Shown: positions 1 to 11,192 of the stretch, one piece after another
Layout of the letters: every line of letters starts with the position of its first letter
Position numbering within the stretch: the stretch's first letter is position 1
Assembly (NCBI RefSeq): GCF_034190915.1
Contig: NW_026947484.1
Span: 142,884,982 to 142,948,981, forward strand
DNA: 64,000 nucleotides
DNA from: Cavia porcellus
Taxonomy: Eukaryota; Chordata; Mammalia; Rodentia; Caviidae
Reading direction: 5' to 3'
Position numbers and translations under genes: made by a program
Notes under the pieces: generated by a model
Seen by the model: the letters and a program-made list of their open reading frames with translations, nothing else
Databases searched by the model: none
Told to the model about the DNA's origin: nothing

Positions 1-2195
1 CCTTCATTGGAGGAAGAGCTTCCAAACATTTTCTCCCATGTTGCAGGCTGCCTCTTCACTCTGGTGGTGGTTTCTCTTGCTGCACACCAGCTTTTCAGTA
101 GGTCACTGTTGATTCTTTGTGATAGTTCTTGTGCAGATAATCTAGGTTTGGCTCCTAAAGTCTTTGCCTACACCAGTGTCTTCAAGAGATTTACCTACTC
201 TGTCTTCCAGCAGATTTAATGTTTCTGTTTCAGTATTATGATCTTTGATGCATTCTGCTTTTAGCTTACTACATATTGAAAGATTTGGATCCTGTTTTAA
301 TCTTTGGCATGTTGTGAGCCAGTTTTTCCAGCACCACTTATTAAAGAAACTGTCTTCCTTCCAGTGAATGTGTTTGGCACCTTTGTCAAAGAGAAGGTAG
401 CTTACCGTGCCTGGAGTTGTTTCTGCATCTTCTAATCTGAATCATTGATCTTCGGGTCTTTTCTTTCTAGTACCACACTGCTGTTATTGCAGTAGCTTTA
501 TAGTATAGTTTCAAGTCAGGGGTTATGATGCCTGCTGGTTTGTCTTTGTTGCCCAGGATTACCTTTGCTATGCTGGGTCTCTTCTGGTTCCAGATGCACT
601 TCAGAATTCTTTTCTCTAATTCTGTGATATAAGCTAGTGGAGTTTTGATTGGGACTGCAATGGGTGTGTATAACAGTTTTGGAAGTATGGCCATTTTCCT
701 TATATTAGTTCTTCCTTCCCAAGAGTACAGGGTATTGATCCATTTTCTAATATCTTCTTCAATCTCCCTTTTCAGAATACTATAGTTTTAAATGTAGAGG
801 TCTTTTACATCTTTTATTAGATTAATTCTTAGCTATTGCATTTTTTGGATGCTACTGTAAAGGTATTGCTTCCCTGATTTCTCTCTCAGTGAGTTTGTGT
901 ACCGAAAGGCTACTGATTTTTGAGTGTTGACTTTGGAACCAGCTAGGTTACTGAATTTGCTTATGAAATCTAGAAGTCTTTTGGTGGAATTTTGGGGGTC
1001 TTCAAAATAGAGCATTATGTCATCAGCAAATAATGATAGCTTAAGTTCCTCTTTTACTATCTTTATTCCATTTGTTTCTTTCTGTTATCTAATTGCTCTA
1101 GCTAAAGTTTCCAGGACTATGTCGAATAAGAGTGGAGATAGTGGACATTGTTGTCTTTTTCCTGATTTTAGAGTGAAAGTTTTCTGTTTTTGTCCATTTA
1201 GTATAGTATTGGCTGTTGGTTTATCATAGATGGGTTTTATCAGACTGAGAAAAATATGTATCTAGGTTTTTGTAGGGCATTTTTTTTTTACAACGAATGA
1301 GTGCTTCACTTTGTCAAAAGCTTTTTCTGAATTTATTGAGATGTTCATATGATTGGAGACCTATATGCCTCATTTATCTGGATGTCAAATTATTTTCTTT
1401 ACCAGGAAAGTTCTCTGTCATGATATCCGTGAAGATTTTTAAATGTCATTTGTGGTATTTCCTGCTTATTCATTGACTCGAATTAATTTTAGGTTATTCA
1501 TTTTTGTTGCTGGAGAGGGTGTGTGGAAAAAGGAACTATCCTGCACTGTTGGCGGGAATGTAGACTGGTGCAACCATTGTGGAGATTAGTCTGGAGATTT
1601 CTCAAAAAGCTGGGATTGGAATTCCCATTTGTTCAAGCTATTCCATTTCTAGGCATATTCCCAGAAGAACTGAAAACATCATACCACAGTGATATATGTG
1701 CACCAAGTTTATAGCAGCACAATCTGTAACAGCCAGATCTGGAAACAACCTAAGTGTCCATCAACTGAGGAATGGATAAAAAAAAAAGTTGTGGTATTTT
1801 TATACAATGGAGTACTACTCGGCTATAAAGAATGATCACATTGAGATATTTATAAATAAATGGATGCACCCTGAGACTATACTGATAAGCTAAATAAATC
1901 AAACTCACATGTATACATACTGAATAGTTTCCCTAGTGGAAGAAATGGTAAGAATACACAAAAGTATGTGGTAATCATGGTTCCTCATTGTATTGCTTTA
2001 AAGCCTTACAATGTTTTCATTTATTAGTTGGAATGGTTTTGTTCTGGATTGTTTGATTTTATGGTCTGTGATGGTGTAAACAGCTATTTTGAAGAAAACA
2101 AGACATTATAATAGCTAGTGATGATTTAATATCATCTTGTTTTGAGGTCCCACCAAGCTTATGTTCTTCTGTCTCCATCGGTTTTATCATGTTGG
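1..2195. mobile_element. LINE-1 fragment with inverted 5' segment
   Basis: Two pieces of one L1 lie head to head. Positions 1-1490 carry ORF2 on the minus strand and 1509-2195 carry the ORF2 end and 3' UTR on the plus strand. On the minus strand 833-1015 reads like the ORF2 segment after the reverse-transcriptase catalytic block, and 467-694 reads like the conserved C-terminal stretch (begins MAILPKLLYTPIAVPIK). The FADD catalytic motif is legible on the minus strand at about 1015-1045. The plus-strand piece starts at the Cys-rich C-terminal region and runs into the 3' UTR. An upstream segment inverted against a forward 3' end is the classic product of twin priming. All frames contain stops, so it is dead. 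The inverted part runs off the left edge of the window. Confidence 0.88.
467..694 (-). pseudogene. L1 ORF2 C-terminal fragment
   Basis: A 75-residue open stretch in the inverted part of the L1. It resembles the segment of L1 ORF2 protein downstream of the reverse transcriptase, with the recognisable pieces ELEKRILKCIWNQKRPSIAK and [14 protein letters not shown]. It is a remnant of a roughly 1,270-residue endonuclease/reverse-transcriptase protein and is not functional alone. Confidence 0.85.
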
Positions 2196-2214
2196 AGTGG
2201 GTTTCAGTTACTTT

Positions 2215-2560
2215 TTTCTCTCCTTGCTGAGACAAAATACCTAACACCCAAAGTTAAGGAAGGAAAGGTTTATTTAGCTCACAGTTTGTGGAGCTTACAA
2301 TTCATACTCAGCTGGCTCCAAGGCAGGGTGGCATGGCAGAGAAATAGTTCATGGTGGCCAGAAGACAGCAAAAGCAGCGAGAGAAAAAATTTAAAAAGGA
2401 GGAGCCAAGAAACACTTTTTCTGTCCTTTATATTGTATCTAGGGCAGATGTGGCATTCACCCCATAATCTCAGCACTGGACCCTGAATTAATAACAAACT
2501 ATGAGCCTGCCTGCATGAGATTTTGGGGAGACATCCAGACACAATCTGTAATAGAGTGCT
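2215..2560 (-). mobile_element. Possible MaLR-type LTR remnant
   Basis: The stretch resembles the reverse complement of MaLR-like LTRs: a segment reading as tgagacaaaatacctaacac, then an A/G-rich run, a tttatttagctcacag block and a final tccagacacaatctgtaat. The L1 3' UTR to its left stops at about 2195. Family assignment is by general resemblance only; it could be another ancient LTR class. Confidence 0.35.
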
Positions 2561-2802
2561 TCTGATCATGAATATGTTTGTTGAATTAAAGTAAAAAAGT
2601 AAGCAACCTTGTTTAATATTTACATAAAACACTCGAGCTGGTCACAAAACAGTGCTATGACTAAAATCCACTCCATGCTGATGCAGCCAAGAGTCATGGC
2701 TCCAACACTGAGATACATGGTTTTCTGACAGTTGACCAACATGCCTCCATTCCAACGTGAATCTATTATAACTAAAACTTACACATTCAGAAAAGAAAAG
2801 TA

Positions 2803-2962
2803 CAAAGCTGAGTGTGGTGGTACATGCCTGTAATCCCAGCATTCCGGAGGCTGAGCCAGCAGGATTGTTCTGAGTTCGAGATCAGCCTGGGCTACAAAAT
2901 GAGCTCAAGGCCAGCCTGAACTGCAGAGCAAAACCCTGTCTCAAAAACAACAACAACAAAAG
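2803..2962 (+). mobile_element. B1-like SINE
   Basis: A 7SL-derived SINE with the box A-like tgtggtggtacatgcctgta, the ggaggctgagccagcaggat block, a repeated ggccagcctg motif marking the internal duplication, and an A-rich (caa)n tail. Confidence 0.85.
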
Positions 2963-2965
2963 TAC

Positions 2966-3095
2966 AGCTGGGTGTGATGACACACACTGACAATCCCAGC
3001 ATTTTCCTTGCAAAGTTAAGGCAGAAGGGCAATTTCCAGCCCAGCCTGAGCAATTTAGTGACTTAGGAAGACTCTGCCTATAAACAAATAAATAG
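2966..3095 (+). mobile_element. Degenerate B1-like SINE
   Basis: It follows the previous SINE directly. It starts agctgggtgtgatgacacac, keeps a caatcccagca motif and ends in an A-rich tail near 3080-3095. It is more diverged than its neighbour. Confidence 0.6.
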
Positions 3096-3099
3096 TTCA

Positions 3100-4465
3100 G
3101 ATTTTTAGAAAGGGATGGGCTTTAGGTCAGTGCAATTTCCCTGTGTTCAGTTCCGAGCACCAGAGAAAGAAAAGTACTTGTGTCTTGCTTTCCAAGAAGA
3201 GCTTGCCACAGCACAGCATGTGCCTGTCCAAATTCTCTTAGAAAGGTACAGTTTTTGTGTATATAAAACACTGCCACACCAGATAGTTACACCCATCTCC
3301 AGGTAACTTTAGACTGTTAAAGATAAACATGAGCACACTAAAAGTTTAAAAAGAGATCTTGAGCATTCAGTGATTCATAAATCAGCCTGACTCTAAGCAG
3401 CTCAGACACTGCATGTGCTTTCTAATGTGTTCCTGGGAAGCAAAACAGGAAATAAATTTGATTGGTTAGAGTGGAAGGTGGATGGTTAGAGATGGGTGGT
3501 TTTTTGCTTGGTAACATCTCTGGTTGTTTCAGTGCTGATGCTGACTTTTTTTCCTGAAGGAATTCAAAGCTCTGGGACTTCTCAGCCCAAAAATTTTTGT
3601 TGAAACAATTATTCCTTTCTGCTCTCCTCTTATTTATGAGATTGACCAAATCAGAGTACAAGTCCTGCTCGCCATGAATGTCCTGGCTGGTTTGGCTTTG
3701 TCTCAGTGAGGATCACATAAATCACCACGGCAGCCTCATTGCAGACACGTTCCTTGTGTTGTGGATCTTGTTCTTTGTTGCTCTAATCACAGACCAATCA
3801 CAGTAAGACCAACACAATAGCATACTGTTGTGTTGTTTTGTCTTTTGTTTTTTGCTTTGCTTTGCTTTGCTTTGCCTTGAGACAGTAACTACTCTGCATT
3901 CCTGGCTAGATTTGAAGTCATGAAGTAACCTGGACTCTAACTCCTCTTGGTCTTCCTCCTCCTCTTCCTCAATCCTCCTAAATCTTTCTTCCCAGGTCCA
4001 TAGGCACACAGAAGAGCAGGCACACTCTAGTGGCTCGGGAGACAGAGGATACGTGTTTAAACCCTTTGAGAGAACATGGTACACCAGGGAGAACCAGTGC
4101 TGATCACTGAGAGGAAAATAGCAAAGACTGGAGTATGCTTTTTGGCCAAGGGTCCCACAAACCAAACCAACCAAAATTAACAAAAGAAAGAGTCTAAACA
4201 GCTGGAAGGAACATACAACTCACTCTGAGAGGTGAGAGGGAGTGAGTCTTAGAAGACTTGATTTGGGTTTGAAGAGTGTTTTCTTGGTTACATGTGGATT
4301 GCTCTGGCATGACATCTGGAATCTAGGGCCACCCTTAAGTAGCCCTCACGTTAGGTTCAAAGGTTCTCCTCTTAACTTTTTACATCCTGCTGGAACTGCA
4401 CTTCTGATGTAAAACAGGCAGGTTGTAGATACCAAAATTGCAAGGACTGTAAAAAACTAATATCT
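3100..4465. other. Unassigned interval
   Basis: No recognisable gene or young repeat. It contains a short (TTTGC)n tract near 3852-3876 and a purine/pyrimidine-biased stretch around 3950-3980. An open frame of 153 codons on the minus strand (3722-4183) spans the simple repeat and has low-complexity glutamate and lysine/glutamine runs, so it is probably chance. Confidence 0.5.
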
Positions 4466-4469
4466 GAAA

Positions 4470-4489
4470 CACACACAGGAGCACGCGCA

Positions 4490-4532
<43 letters not shown>
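4470..4532. repeat. (AC)n microsatellite
   Basis: An interrupted then pure AC dinucleotide tract; the pure part covers about 4496-4532. Confidence 0.95.
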
Positions 4533-4534
<2 letters not shown>

Positions 4535-4982
4535 CATAGTTTTCAATTGAAATGTAAAGTTTTCCTCTAAAGTTACTCCCACTTTCATTAGAGATAATCA
4601 CAGTAAAACTAATTTGGAAGATAGGACGGTTCCCTTATTGGTGACTTGATTATTTACCAGAGTGCATCAAGAGCACAGATGAGCTCCCTAAGCTCTTTGG
4701 AAGTCAGCTTTACTGGAACTTTTAATAAGCAAACCAGTCAGCGTTTAAAGCTTCTCCTAGCTGGCAAGTTGAGCCAAGTCAAGGTGAGCCAAGCTACCTG
4801 CTTGCCATCTGATTTCGGCCTATAATACCTACCGATTTGGAAGACTCTTCTTTTCTGTGGCTGGCAAGGTAGGACAGTAGATGGCTGAGTTTGGGTGAGC
4901 TGTTATCAGGGAGAAGGCAAAGGCACTTTGAGTTTAAAAATGTCAAATTTAGGCAGGCTTAGGCCCCCTCATCTGCCCCTCT

Positions 4983-5056
4983 TGCCCCTGGGTGGGCTCA
5001 AACCACCAACCTTTCTGTTAACAGCGGAATGTGCTGACCCATTACACCACAGAGAC
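4983..5056 (-). tRNA. tRNA-Asn(GTT)-like gene
   Basis: The minus strand gives a 74-nt cloverleaf close to eukaryotic tRNA-Asn. The 7-bp acceptor stem pairs with two G-U wobbles. The anticodon loop reads CTGTTAA, giving anticodon GTT. The anticodon stem has one C-A mismatch. The T arm has GGTTTGAGCCC, with a T where box B normally has C. A run of five T lies about 43 nt downstream on the minus strand (4936-4940). It is either a weakly conserved functional gene or a recent pseudogene. A GC-rich patch lies just upstream of it (5.2-5.4 kb). Confidence 0.72.
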
Positions 5057-5209
5057 ATGGAGGAACACCCTGATCTTGCTCATAGGGTGCCAAGTACAGC
5101 CCCCGCGCCTGGCCTGCCTTTTGCAAAACAGGCTCCTAGCCTTGGAGCCAGAAGCCCAGCCTTGTTTCTCTCGGTGGAAACCTGTGCGCTGAGGGAGGGA
5201 TCCACAAGC

Positions 5210-5430
5210 TAGAAGGGTGACAGAACGGCTTTCCCCATCCGCCTTCTGCCTTCTGCCTTCGGGAGGCTTTGCCTCCTGCCTGCCTCGGAGCCCGCGTCCG
5301 GGCCTCGCCCGGGGCCTGAGCCGTGCAGCCCTGGAAGTCTGACAGCCCCGCGGATGCCTGCGTTCTGGGGTCTCAACCCTTCCCGGACCCCACCGCCTGC
5401 CCCGCGGAGCAACCTGGCCTCTGTTCAGCT
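5210..5430. other. GC/CpG-rich patch
   Basis: CpG density here is far above the AT-rich surroundings, especially 5280-5410, with several gcg and ccgcgg motifs. It could be a small CpG island upstream of the minus-strand tRNA-Asn-like gene or the remnant of a promoter. No exon or splice structure is convincing; the open frames here are those expected of GC-rich DNA. Confidence 0.5.
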
Positions 5431-6312
5431 GAGGTCAGGAGTTGGCTGGTTGGGTGTGGCTGCAGCCACAAAGACAATGAGGCAAAGGAGAAACTTCCAG
5501 GAGTACCTGGCCTCTGCGGGGGGCCTCAGACTCCTCAGCCCCAGACAGGGTAGGAACCTCCACAGCTTGGGGATACCAGGTGGGGATCCCGAACCAGAGT
5601 CCCCACCGGGTTGCCAGGCTTAGGGAAGGAGGGAGAGGGCCATCACTAACCCCAATCACTGCTACAGTGCCCCTGGGCCAGCTGGAGGACTTGAGAAGAG
5701 GAAGTGGGGCTGGGCCTTGGCTGGAGGGCAGGGGGCCCTGAGACCTCACACATGGGCTTCCCCCATGCAGAGGAGGCAGCCCAGAGGCTGCTGGTTGGGT
5801 GGGGTGTCTCAATCTTGCACTAGTAGGTATAACCCATTGCCTTTCTGCAGGTGCCTGGCTGCCAAAGCTTGCAGGAGTTGCAGGTCCCCACACTCAGGGT
5901 CACATCAAAGCAAAGTAAAGCATAGCAAAGCAAATCAACGCATAATAAAGCATAACAAAGCAAGTCAAAACAACAAAAGCTAAATGGAAAAAATCCATAC
6001 CAGAATTTCTGTTAGAAAACTCATCATCTGGCTCTTTAAAACTTTGAAGTAAGGTGGGCAAGCCATGCAGGTTCCAGGAGGAGAACAAGCGAAATCGAAC
6101 CCTTCCTTTCCCGTGAGTGGGCAAAAGCCATGCTGGCTCTGGGAGAAGAAGAAGCCAACTCACCCTTCTTGTGAGCCAACCAGTGTGTGGGCTGGGAGAC
6201 AAGAACACCCCCACCCACCCATAAACAACCTGCTCATTCAGCCGACAGGCTGAGTTGATGGCATCTGAAGAAACAAATCAATTTAATATTTCTATTTTTT
6301 TATTGATTTTGC
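5430..6312. other. Unassigned interval with AAAGC-like low-complexity tract
   Basis: Nothing gene-like is recognised. Positions 5905-5975 are a degenerate tract of aagca/aaagc words. Positions 6050-6100 share a short stretch (gcaagccatgcagg region) with 32,965-33,000, which suggests a common dispersed repeat I could not name. Confidence 0.4.
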
Positions 6313-7067
6313 AGGGTTCACAGTGTCCAAGGTAGACCCCACCACCAGCACCCCACCACTGTAGGCTGCCTTGCGTTCACTGCAGCCCTCACTTTCAGGG
6401 AGGTTCCACCCAGCAAGTCTCTCCCCCAGCTGCTGCCACCTGCTGTCTTCCTAGGCCAGCAGCTTATCTCCTTCCTGCTCCTTAATGTTTTATTCTGCTC
6501 CATAGTGAGACAGGGAACAGTGGCCAGGCCAAGACTCAGCATGTGAATCAGGGCTCCAGTGGTTCCTTGCATGTTCATGGATCTGCCAGGAGAACAGAAG
6601 AAAGCAACAGTGATTTTCCACACTAACACTCAAGATTGCAGACTCACATCAGAAGAAACTCTGGGTCCTTTCCCGGTCATACTTGCTAAGTGATTTTTAT
6701 TCCCACATGTATAACACTTGCATGTGTAACTCTTCAGAAATCCCAGTCCACTTCCAATTGGCTGGCCTGAACTGAGACATCTAAATGACCACAGCTGCCC
6801 AGAAAACACAATTTTGAAGGGTAGAGGTGCAGACTCTGAAAGGATACAGTGAGATACTCATTACCTTGGCCAGGAATGGAGCCTGGATCTAGGTAAGAGG
6901 CAAGAACTCTACATGGAGCCTACTGATTGCTCATAGCAGCAAAACGCTGCCAACAATGCGCAGACAGACAATTGTTCCCAAAAAGGCTTTTTATGGTGTG
7001 GGCTGCAAACTGGTAAAGATGTCCAAGGGAAGGACATTTGTCTTGTTTTGTGATTCTGTGGGCTACA

Positions 7068-7135
7068 AAACTCAGGGTCTTGCACAAGCAAGCTAAGTAT
7101 CTACCACTGAACTACACGCCCAGATCCTAAGTTGT
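7068..7135 (-). mobile_element. ID-like SINE, shared by both arms
   Basis: The segment cttgcacaagcaagctaagt with accactgaactacac nearby matches an ID element in reverse. The right arm carries the counterpart on the plus strand at about 58,630-58,695, so the insertion predates the duplication. Confidence 0.6.
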
Positions 7136-7230
7136 GGCATTTATGCGAAACTTTGAGTAGACAAAGTTATAAATAGGAAAATATCCTACTTGGTCAAACT
7201 TGACTCAGAAAAAGGCTTCTTTGAGACTGC

Positions 7231-7364
7231 ATAGCAGCGGAGCGTGGTCACACACTCCTGTAGTCCCAGCAGTGAAGAGGCTGAGGCAAGAGGACTGCTG
7301 CAAGTTCTAGGCCAGCCTGAAACACATAGTGTGACCCTGTCTCAAAACGGAACAACAACAAAAA
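7231..7364 (+). mobile_element. B1-like SINE, shared by both arms
   Basis: It carries tcctgtagtcccagcag, gaggctgaggcaagaggact, the ggccagcctga motif and an (aac)n/A-rich tail. The counterpart in the right arm is on the minus strand at 58,407-58,537. Confidence 0.82.
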
Positions 7365-7567
7365 CCCTGCATAATAAATCCATGTGGAAACACTTCAGCA
7401 ACCTCTCCAGGGACTTTCTTTCTGATCTGAGATCATATATTGTCCACTTCCAGCTGTAGCCTTAGTGACCCTGAGAAGGTAAAGCGGTTTGTATGTAAAG
7501 TAATAAAATTCCAATCTGAGGAAGAAATCAGAAACAAACTGAGATTTAAGTGAAAGAGAAGAGAAGA

Positions 7568-7629
7568 GAATCAGCATAGATAACAAAGAGGCAAGTTTTA
7601 TTTAGCCCTTGGAAAGGAGGGGCCTTTGA
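7568..7629. repeat. Left copy of long target-site duplication
   Basis: The sequence from gaatcagcatag to ggggcctttga recurs, diverged, at 8650-8717 on the other side of an L1. The right arm has this sequence only once, near 58,150-58,215. Confidence 0.7.
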
Positions 7630-8648
7630 AGGAGGCTGTGGGGAAGAAGGAACTCTCCTGCACTGTTGGTGGGAGTGTAGACTGGTGTAACTATTGTGGA
7701 GGGCAGTCTGGAGGTTTCTCAAAAAGCTGGGATTTGACGTCCTATTTGTTCCAGCTATTCCACTTCTAGGCATATTCCCAGAAAAACTGAAAACATCATA
7801 CCACAGTGATATATGTGCACCCATGTTTATAGCAGCACAATTTCTAACACCCAGATCTTAGAAACAACCTAAGTGTCCATCAACTGAGGAATGGATAAAA
7901 AAGTTGTGGTATTTTTATGCAATGGAGTACTACTCAGCTATAATGAATGATCACATTGAGATATTTATAAATAAATGGGTGCAGCTTGAGACCATACTCA
8001 TAAGCGAAATAAATCAAACTCATATCTATAAATACAAAATAGTTTCCCTAGTGTAAGAAATGGTAAGTATACATAAAAGTATGTGTTAAACATGATTCCC
8101 TATTATAGTGCTTTGAAGCCTTATAATGTTTTCATTAATTGGAATGGTTCTATTCTGAGTTGTTTGATTTTATTGTCTGTGATGGTATCAACAGTTATTT
8201 TGCACAAAACAAGACAATATACTAGTTCGTGCTGATATAATATCACCTTATTTTGAAATCCTATGAAGCTTTTGTTCTTCTGTCTCCATTGGTTTATCAT
8301 GTTGTATCTCATTGGATTTTATTAAATGTGATAGTGTAAACAAAATTTTTTATAGACAAGGAGATAATGTAGAAACCACTGTCGTTTTCTGTTAGTTGGT
8401 TCTAAATACCCTGTAATACTTTCATTTTCTTGAATGCTTTTACACTGTCATGTTGTGTTTGATGCTATAATATATGAAGTTATACTCAAATATTTTAAGG
8501 AAAGAGACACTATCGTAACTATTTTTATGTTGGGTTATCTTGTGGTGAAACACTATGTTGCTTAAATTGTTCTGTTCTGACCTGTGTTATGTTGTTATGT
8601 CCACTTTTATTTTAATCTCCTTTCTTTTAATTTTTTAATTAAAAAAAA
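7629..8648 (+). mobile_element. 5'-truncated LINE-1, left arm only
   Basis: It begins in the last part of ORF2 (gaggctgtggggaagaagga), runs through the ORF2 end and into the T-rich 3' UTR with its diverged tandem units, and ends in an A-rich stretch at 8632-8649. It is absent from the matching point of the right arm, so it inserted after the duplication or was lost precisely from the other copy. It has no intact coding capacity. Confidence 0.85.
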
Positions 8649-8649
8649 G

Positions 8650-8717
8650 AAAATCAGCATAAAGATATAACAAAAAAGAAAGTTCTACTTAGCCCTTGAA
8701 AAGAAGGGCTCTTTTGA
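8650..8717. repeat. Right copy of long target-site duplication
   Basis: It pairs with 7568-7629. The two copies are roughly 80 percent alike by eye with small indels, and both align to the single site in the right arm. Confidence 0.7.
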
Positions 8718-8910
8718 GGTATTTTGTTTCTATAGAAGAGAAAAGGGTCAGCCTTCCATTCCATGTAAAATATTACGTGCCAGATGTTTAACACATGGAA
8801 AGCATTTGAAGGGCACTTGACAGACAAATGGCAGCAATGTTTAATTGTTTGGGAAAACCAATCCCCCGCCTTAGTGTGCTTTGATGCATTAGATATGTAA
8901 GTAGTTGGCT

Positions 8911-9655
8911 ATTGCCAAGAAATACTGTTGGGTGAAATGTTAGTAGTTTTTTTCTGTATTTGTGGGGGGTTGATTTTTAAATAGAGATTTTCTCTGATTT
9001 TCCCTGTGGAGATGAAACTGAACAAACCAGAAGTACTGCTGAAGATGCTGTTTCTGAGGGTCAGTTTGCTCTTGAAAGTGAAGAGCTGCAACATGTAGTC
9101 TTGCTTTTCTTGATGAGAAACGATGACAATCTGAAAGACATGACAATCTAAAAGACAGGAGCTTGACACCAAATATTAATTCCTTTGCTGAGGAGCCAGG
9201 CTAAGTCCAGTATGAGTCATAAACACACTAGTGCTCCACAAACAAATCAGTCTTCACACTGACAATGCAAGCTTAGGCTCTGGCCACCCAGACTCAACAC
9301 ACAATAGTTCTGGCCTACAGGATGGACTTCAGATTTCATTCACCTGCATCAACAAGCTGGGCCTTTGTTCTCATACCTCATCCTAAGCCACAGTACAATT
9401 GTTCCTCTGGTCAGTTTCCAATTCTCAGGCCAGTGCTTGATGCTTCATGCCTCTGAGGGTGCCACATGCTCACATGGAGAATGCAAGTGAGTTCGTGTTA
9501 CCATCCCACACCACCCTTTACCTCAGCACTCAATGAGAAGAATACTTCAGTGTTGGAGGCCACAAATTCACAGTGACTGGTTTTGCATATTCTCTGTGGG
9601 ATGAAAGGAAGCATTGGGATTGTTGATACCACTCATCTGGGATTTCCTCTTGACT
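8911..9655. other. Left-arm-specific unassigned segment
   Basis: No homology to the right arm, which passes directly from its match to 8910 to its match to 10,483. There is no recognisable repeat and no convincing coding content; short open frames on the minus strand overlap each other and resemble nothing I know. It could be ancestral sequence deleted from the right arm, or sequence brought in with the adjacent L1 end. Confidence 0.5.
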
Positions 9656-9658
9656 CTT

Positions 9659-10470
9659 TTTTTTTTTTAATTTTATTTAAAAGGAAAAAGAGAAAAAACA
9701 AAACAAAACAAAGCGGTGTAAGGGTACAAGTAATACAGAACTACAAAAAAAAAAAAAAAAAAAAACAGTAAAAAATCACCAGTTAATAGATTATACATTA
9801 TCATCTTAGAGATAGTTGCTCAAGTCTCAGTATCAAAGCATACAAATTGGACATTCAAACAGTGAGACTGCAAACAGCTGTGTTCAATGATCCAACCAAA
9901 AACATTAATATGGTCAGCTATTTAACACCCTAAACACACTTGCTGTTGTATCCTTTAGAGCACTTTTTTTCCTTCTCTTTTTTACAACAAAATTTACACA
10001 TTTTGGGTTTTATTACTCCTTAGTTCTTATTACTTTGGGGGGGGGGAGAATAAAGTCAAATATGGCAAAATAAAGCTGTCAGTCAAAACCAAGGATAGAC
10101 ATAGCACATGATGTAAAAACAGAGTACAAGGTTATCAACAATGGTTACCATAATGTCTCTTGTATCCTTAAAAAGAATTGTCTATCTCATTAGGTATTAT
10201 AAAGTTGAACAAAACAGTAGAGAACAAGACCAATAAAACTTAAGCATTGTAAACATTACAGGACTTCCAAAGGAGACAATAGTCAAACCAGAATGGGCAT
10301 CTTAGTAAATCTTATTGCCATCAAAGTAGTTGCCTATACCCTCAAACTTGATACTATCATACAGAATGGAACAGAGTCTAATCAGTCAAAACAAGATAGT
10401 GGGAGTATTACAGGACTTCAAAACAAGTTAATAGGAAATCAAAAAAAGTCACTATTATAGCACAAGATCA
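9659..10470 (-). mobile_element. LINE-1 3' UTR fragment
   Basis: Minus strand. It starts at a poly(T) run (9659-9669) followed by tttatttaaaagg, typical of the L1 3' ends in this window, and continues through about three diverged tandem units carrying motifs such as aacaatggttaccataatg and caaaacagtagagaacaaga. An internal A tract covers about 9745-9765. No ORF2 remains. Confidence 0.82.
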
Positions 10471-11039
10471 TCTTTGCCTTCTTCAGTCATTTGAGCATTA
10501 TATTCAAGGACAAGATACTTCTAAGCACCAAATCATCTACGCCTTCTTAAGGATTAGACTCGGGTGGGTCAAGGTACTTCAAAAATAAGATTGTCCATGT
10601 CCTCTCGAGTCAGAGTCTTTGGAAGAATTTTAATTCTTTGCTAGCCCCACCTACCACTGTATAGACCAAATAAATAGTGGCTGTTTTGGGGTAGAGGAAG
10701 TTGGACCCAGAGACATTTACTTCCCAGCCATTGTTAGAATATGACACTTGTTTCTGTTTATTTTCTCATGACATTTTCGATACTAGTGATCAAGGATCTT
10801 GGCCAGATTTTGATATTCGCAGGTGGGACTGTTGGCTGCCTTCCAGATATTCAGCATCTTGCAGATGACTACTGCGCTGTGCAGTTCAGTCCACCACTAA
10901 CACCTGGGGCATCCCCTGCTATTACACTTAAGCCACATCAACATTCATCCTATTTCTCTAATTTGCTGTCATCTGGGAACAAACATCCTTCCAACAGAAC
11001 CGTTTGTTTTCAGTGTAATTTTAAAATGATGCTTATCAA

Positions 11040-11192
11040 CTAGGTATGTGTGGTGCATGCCTGTAATTCCATCACTTGGGAGGCTGAGGCAAGAGGATCA
11101 CTGTGAGTTCAAAGCGAGCCTGAACTCTATAGTGCGTTCAAGGCCAACCTCAAGTGCATAGTGGGTCCCTGTCTCAAAAAAAACAAAAAAAA
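11040..11192 (+). mobile_element. B1-like SINE, shared by both arms
   Basis: It has gtgcatgcctgtaattcca, gggaggctgaggcaagagga, two ggccaac/gcgagcctga repeats and an A-rich tail. The right-arm counterpart is on the minus strand at 57,241-57,388. Confidence 0.85.

Noticed and set aside
3722..4183. 153-codon minus-strand frame with a glutamate run and a lysine/glutamine run
   Set aside because: The low-complexity parts come from a pyrimidine-biased stretch and a (TTTGC)n repeat; no homology recognised.
5905..5975. aagca-rich tract considered as a telomere-like or satellite seed
   Set aside because: Too short and irregular; ordinary low-complexity sequence.
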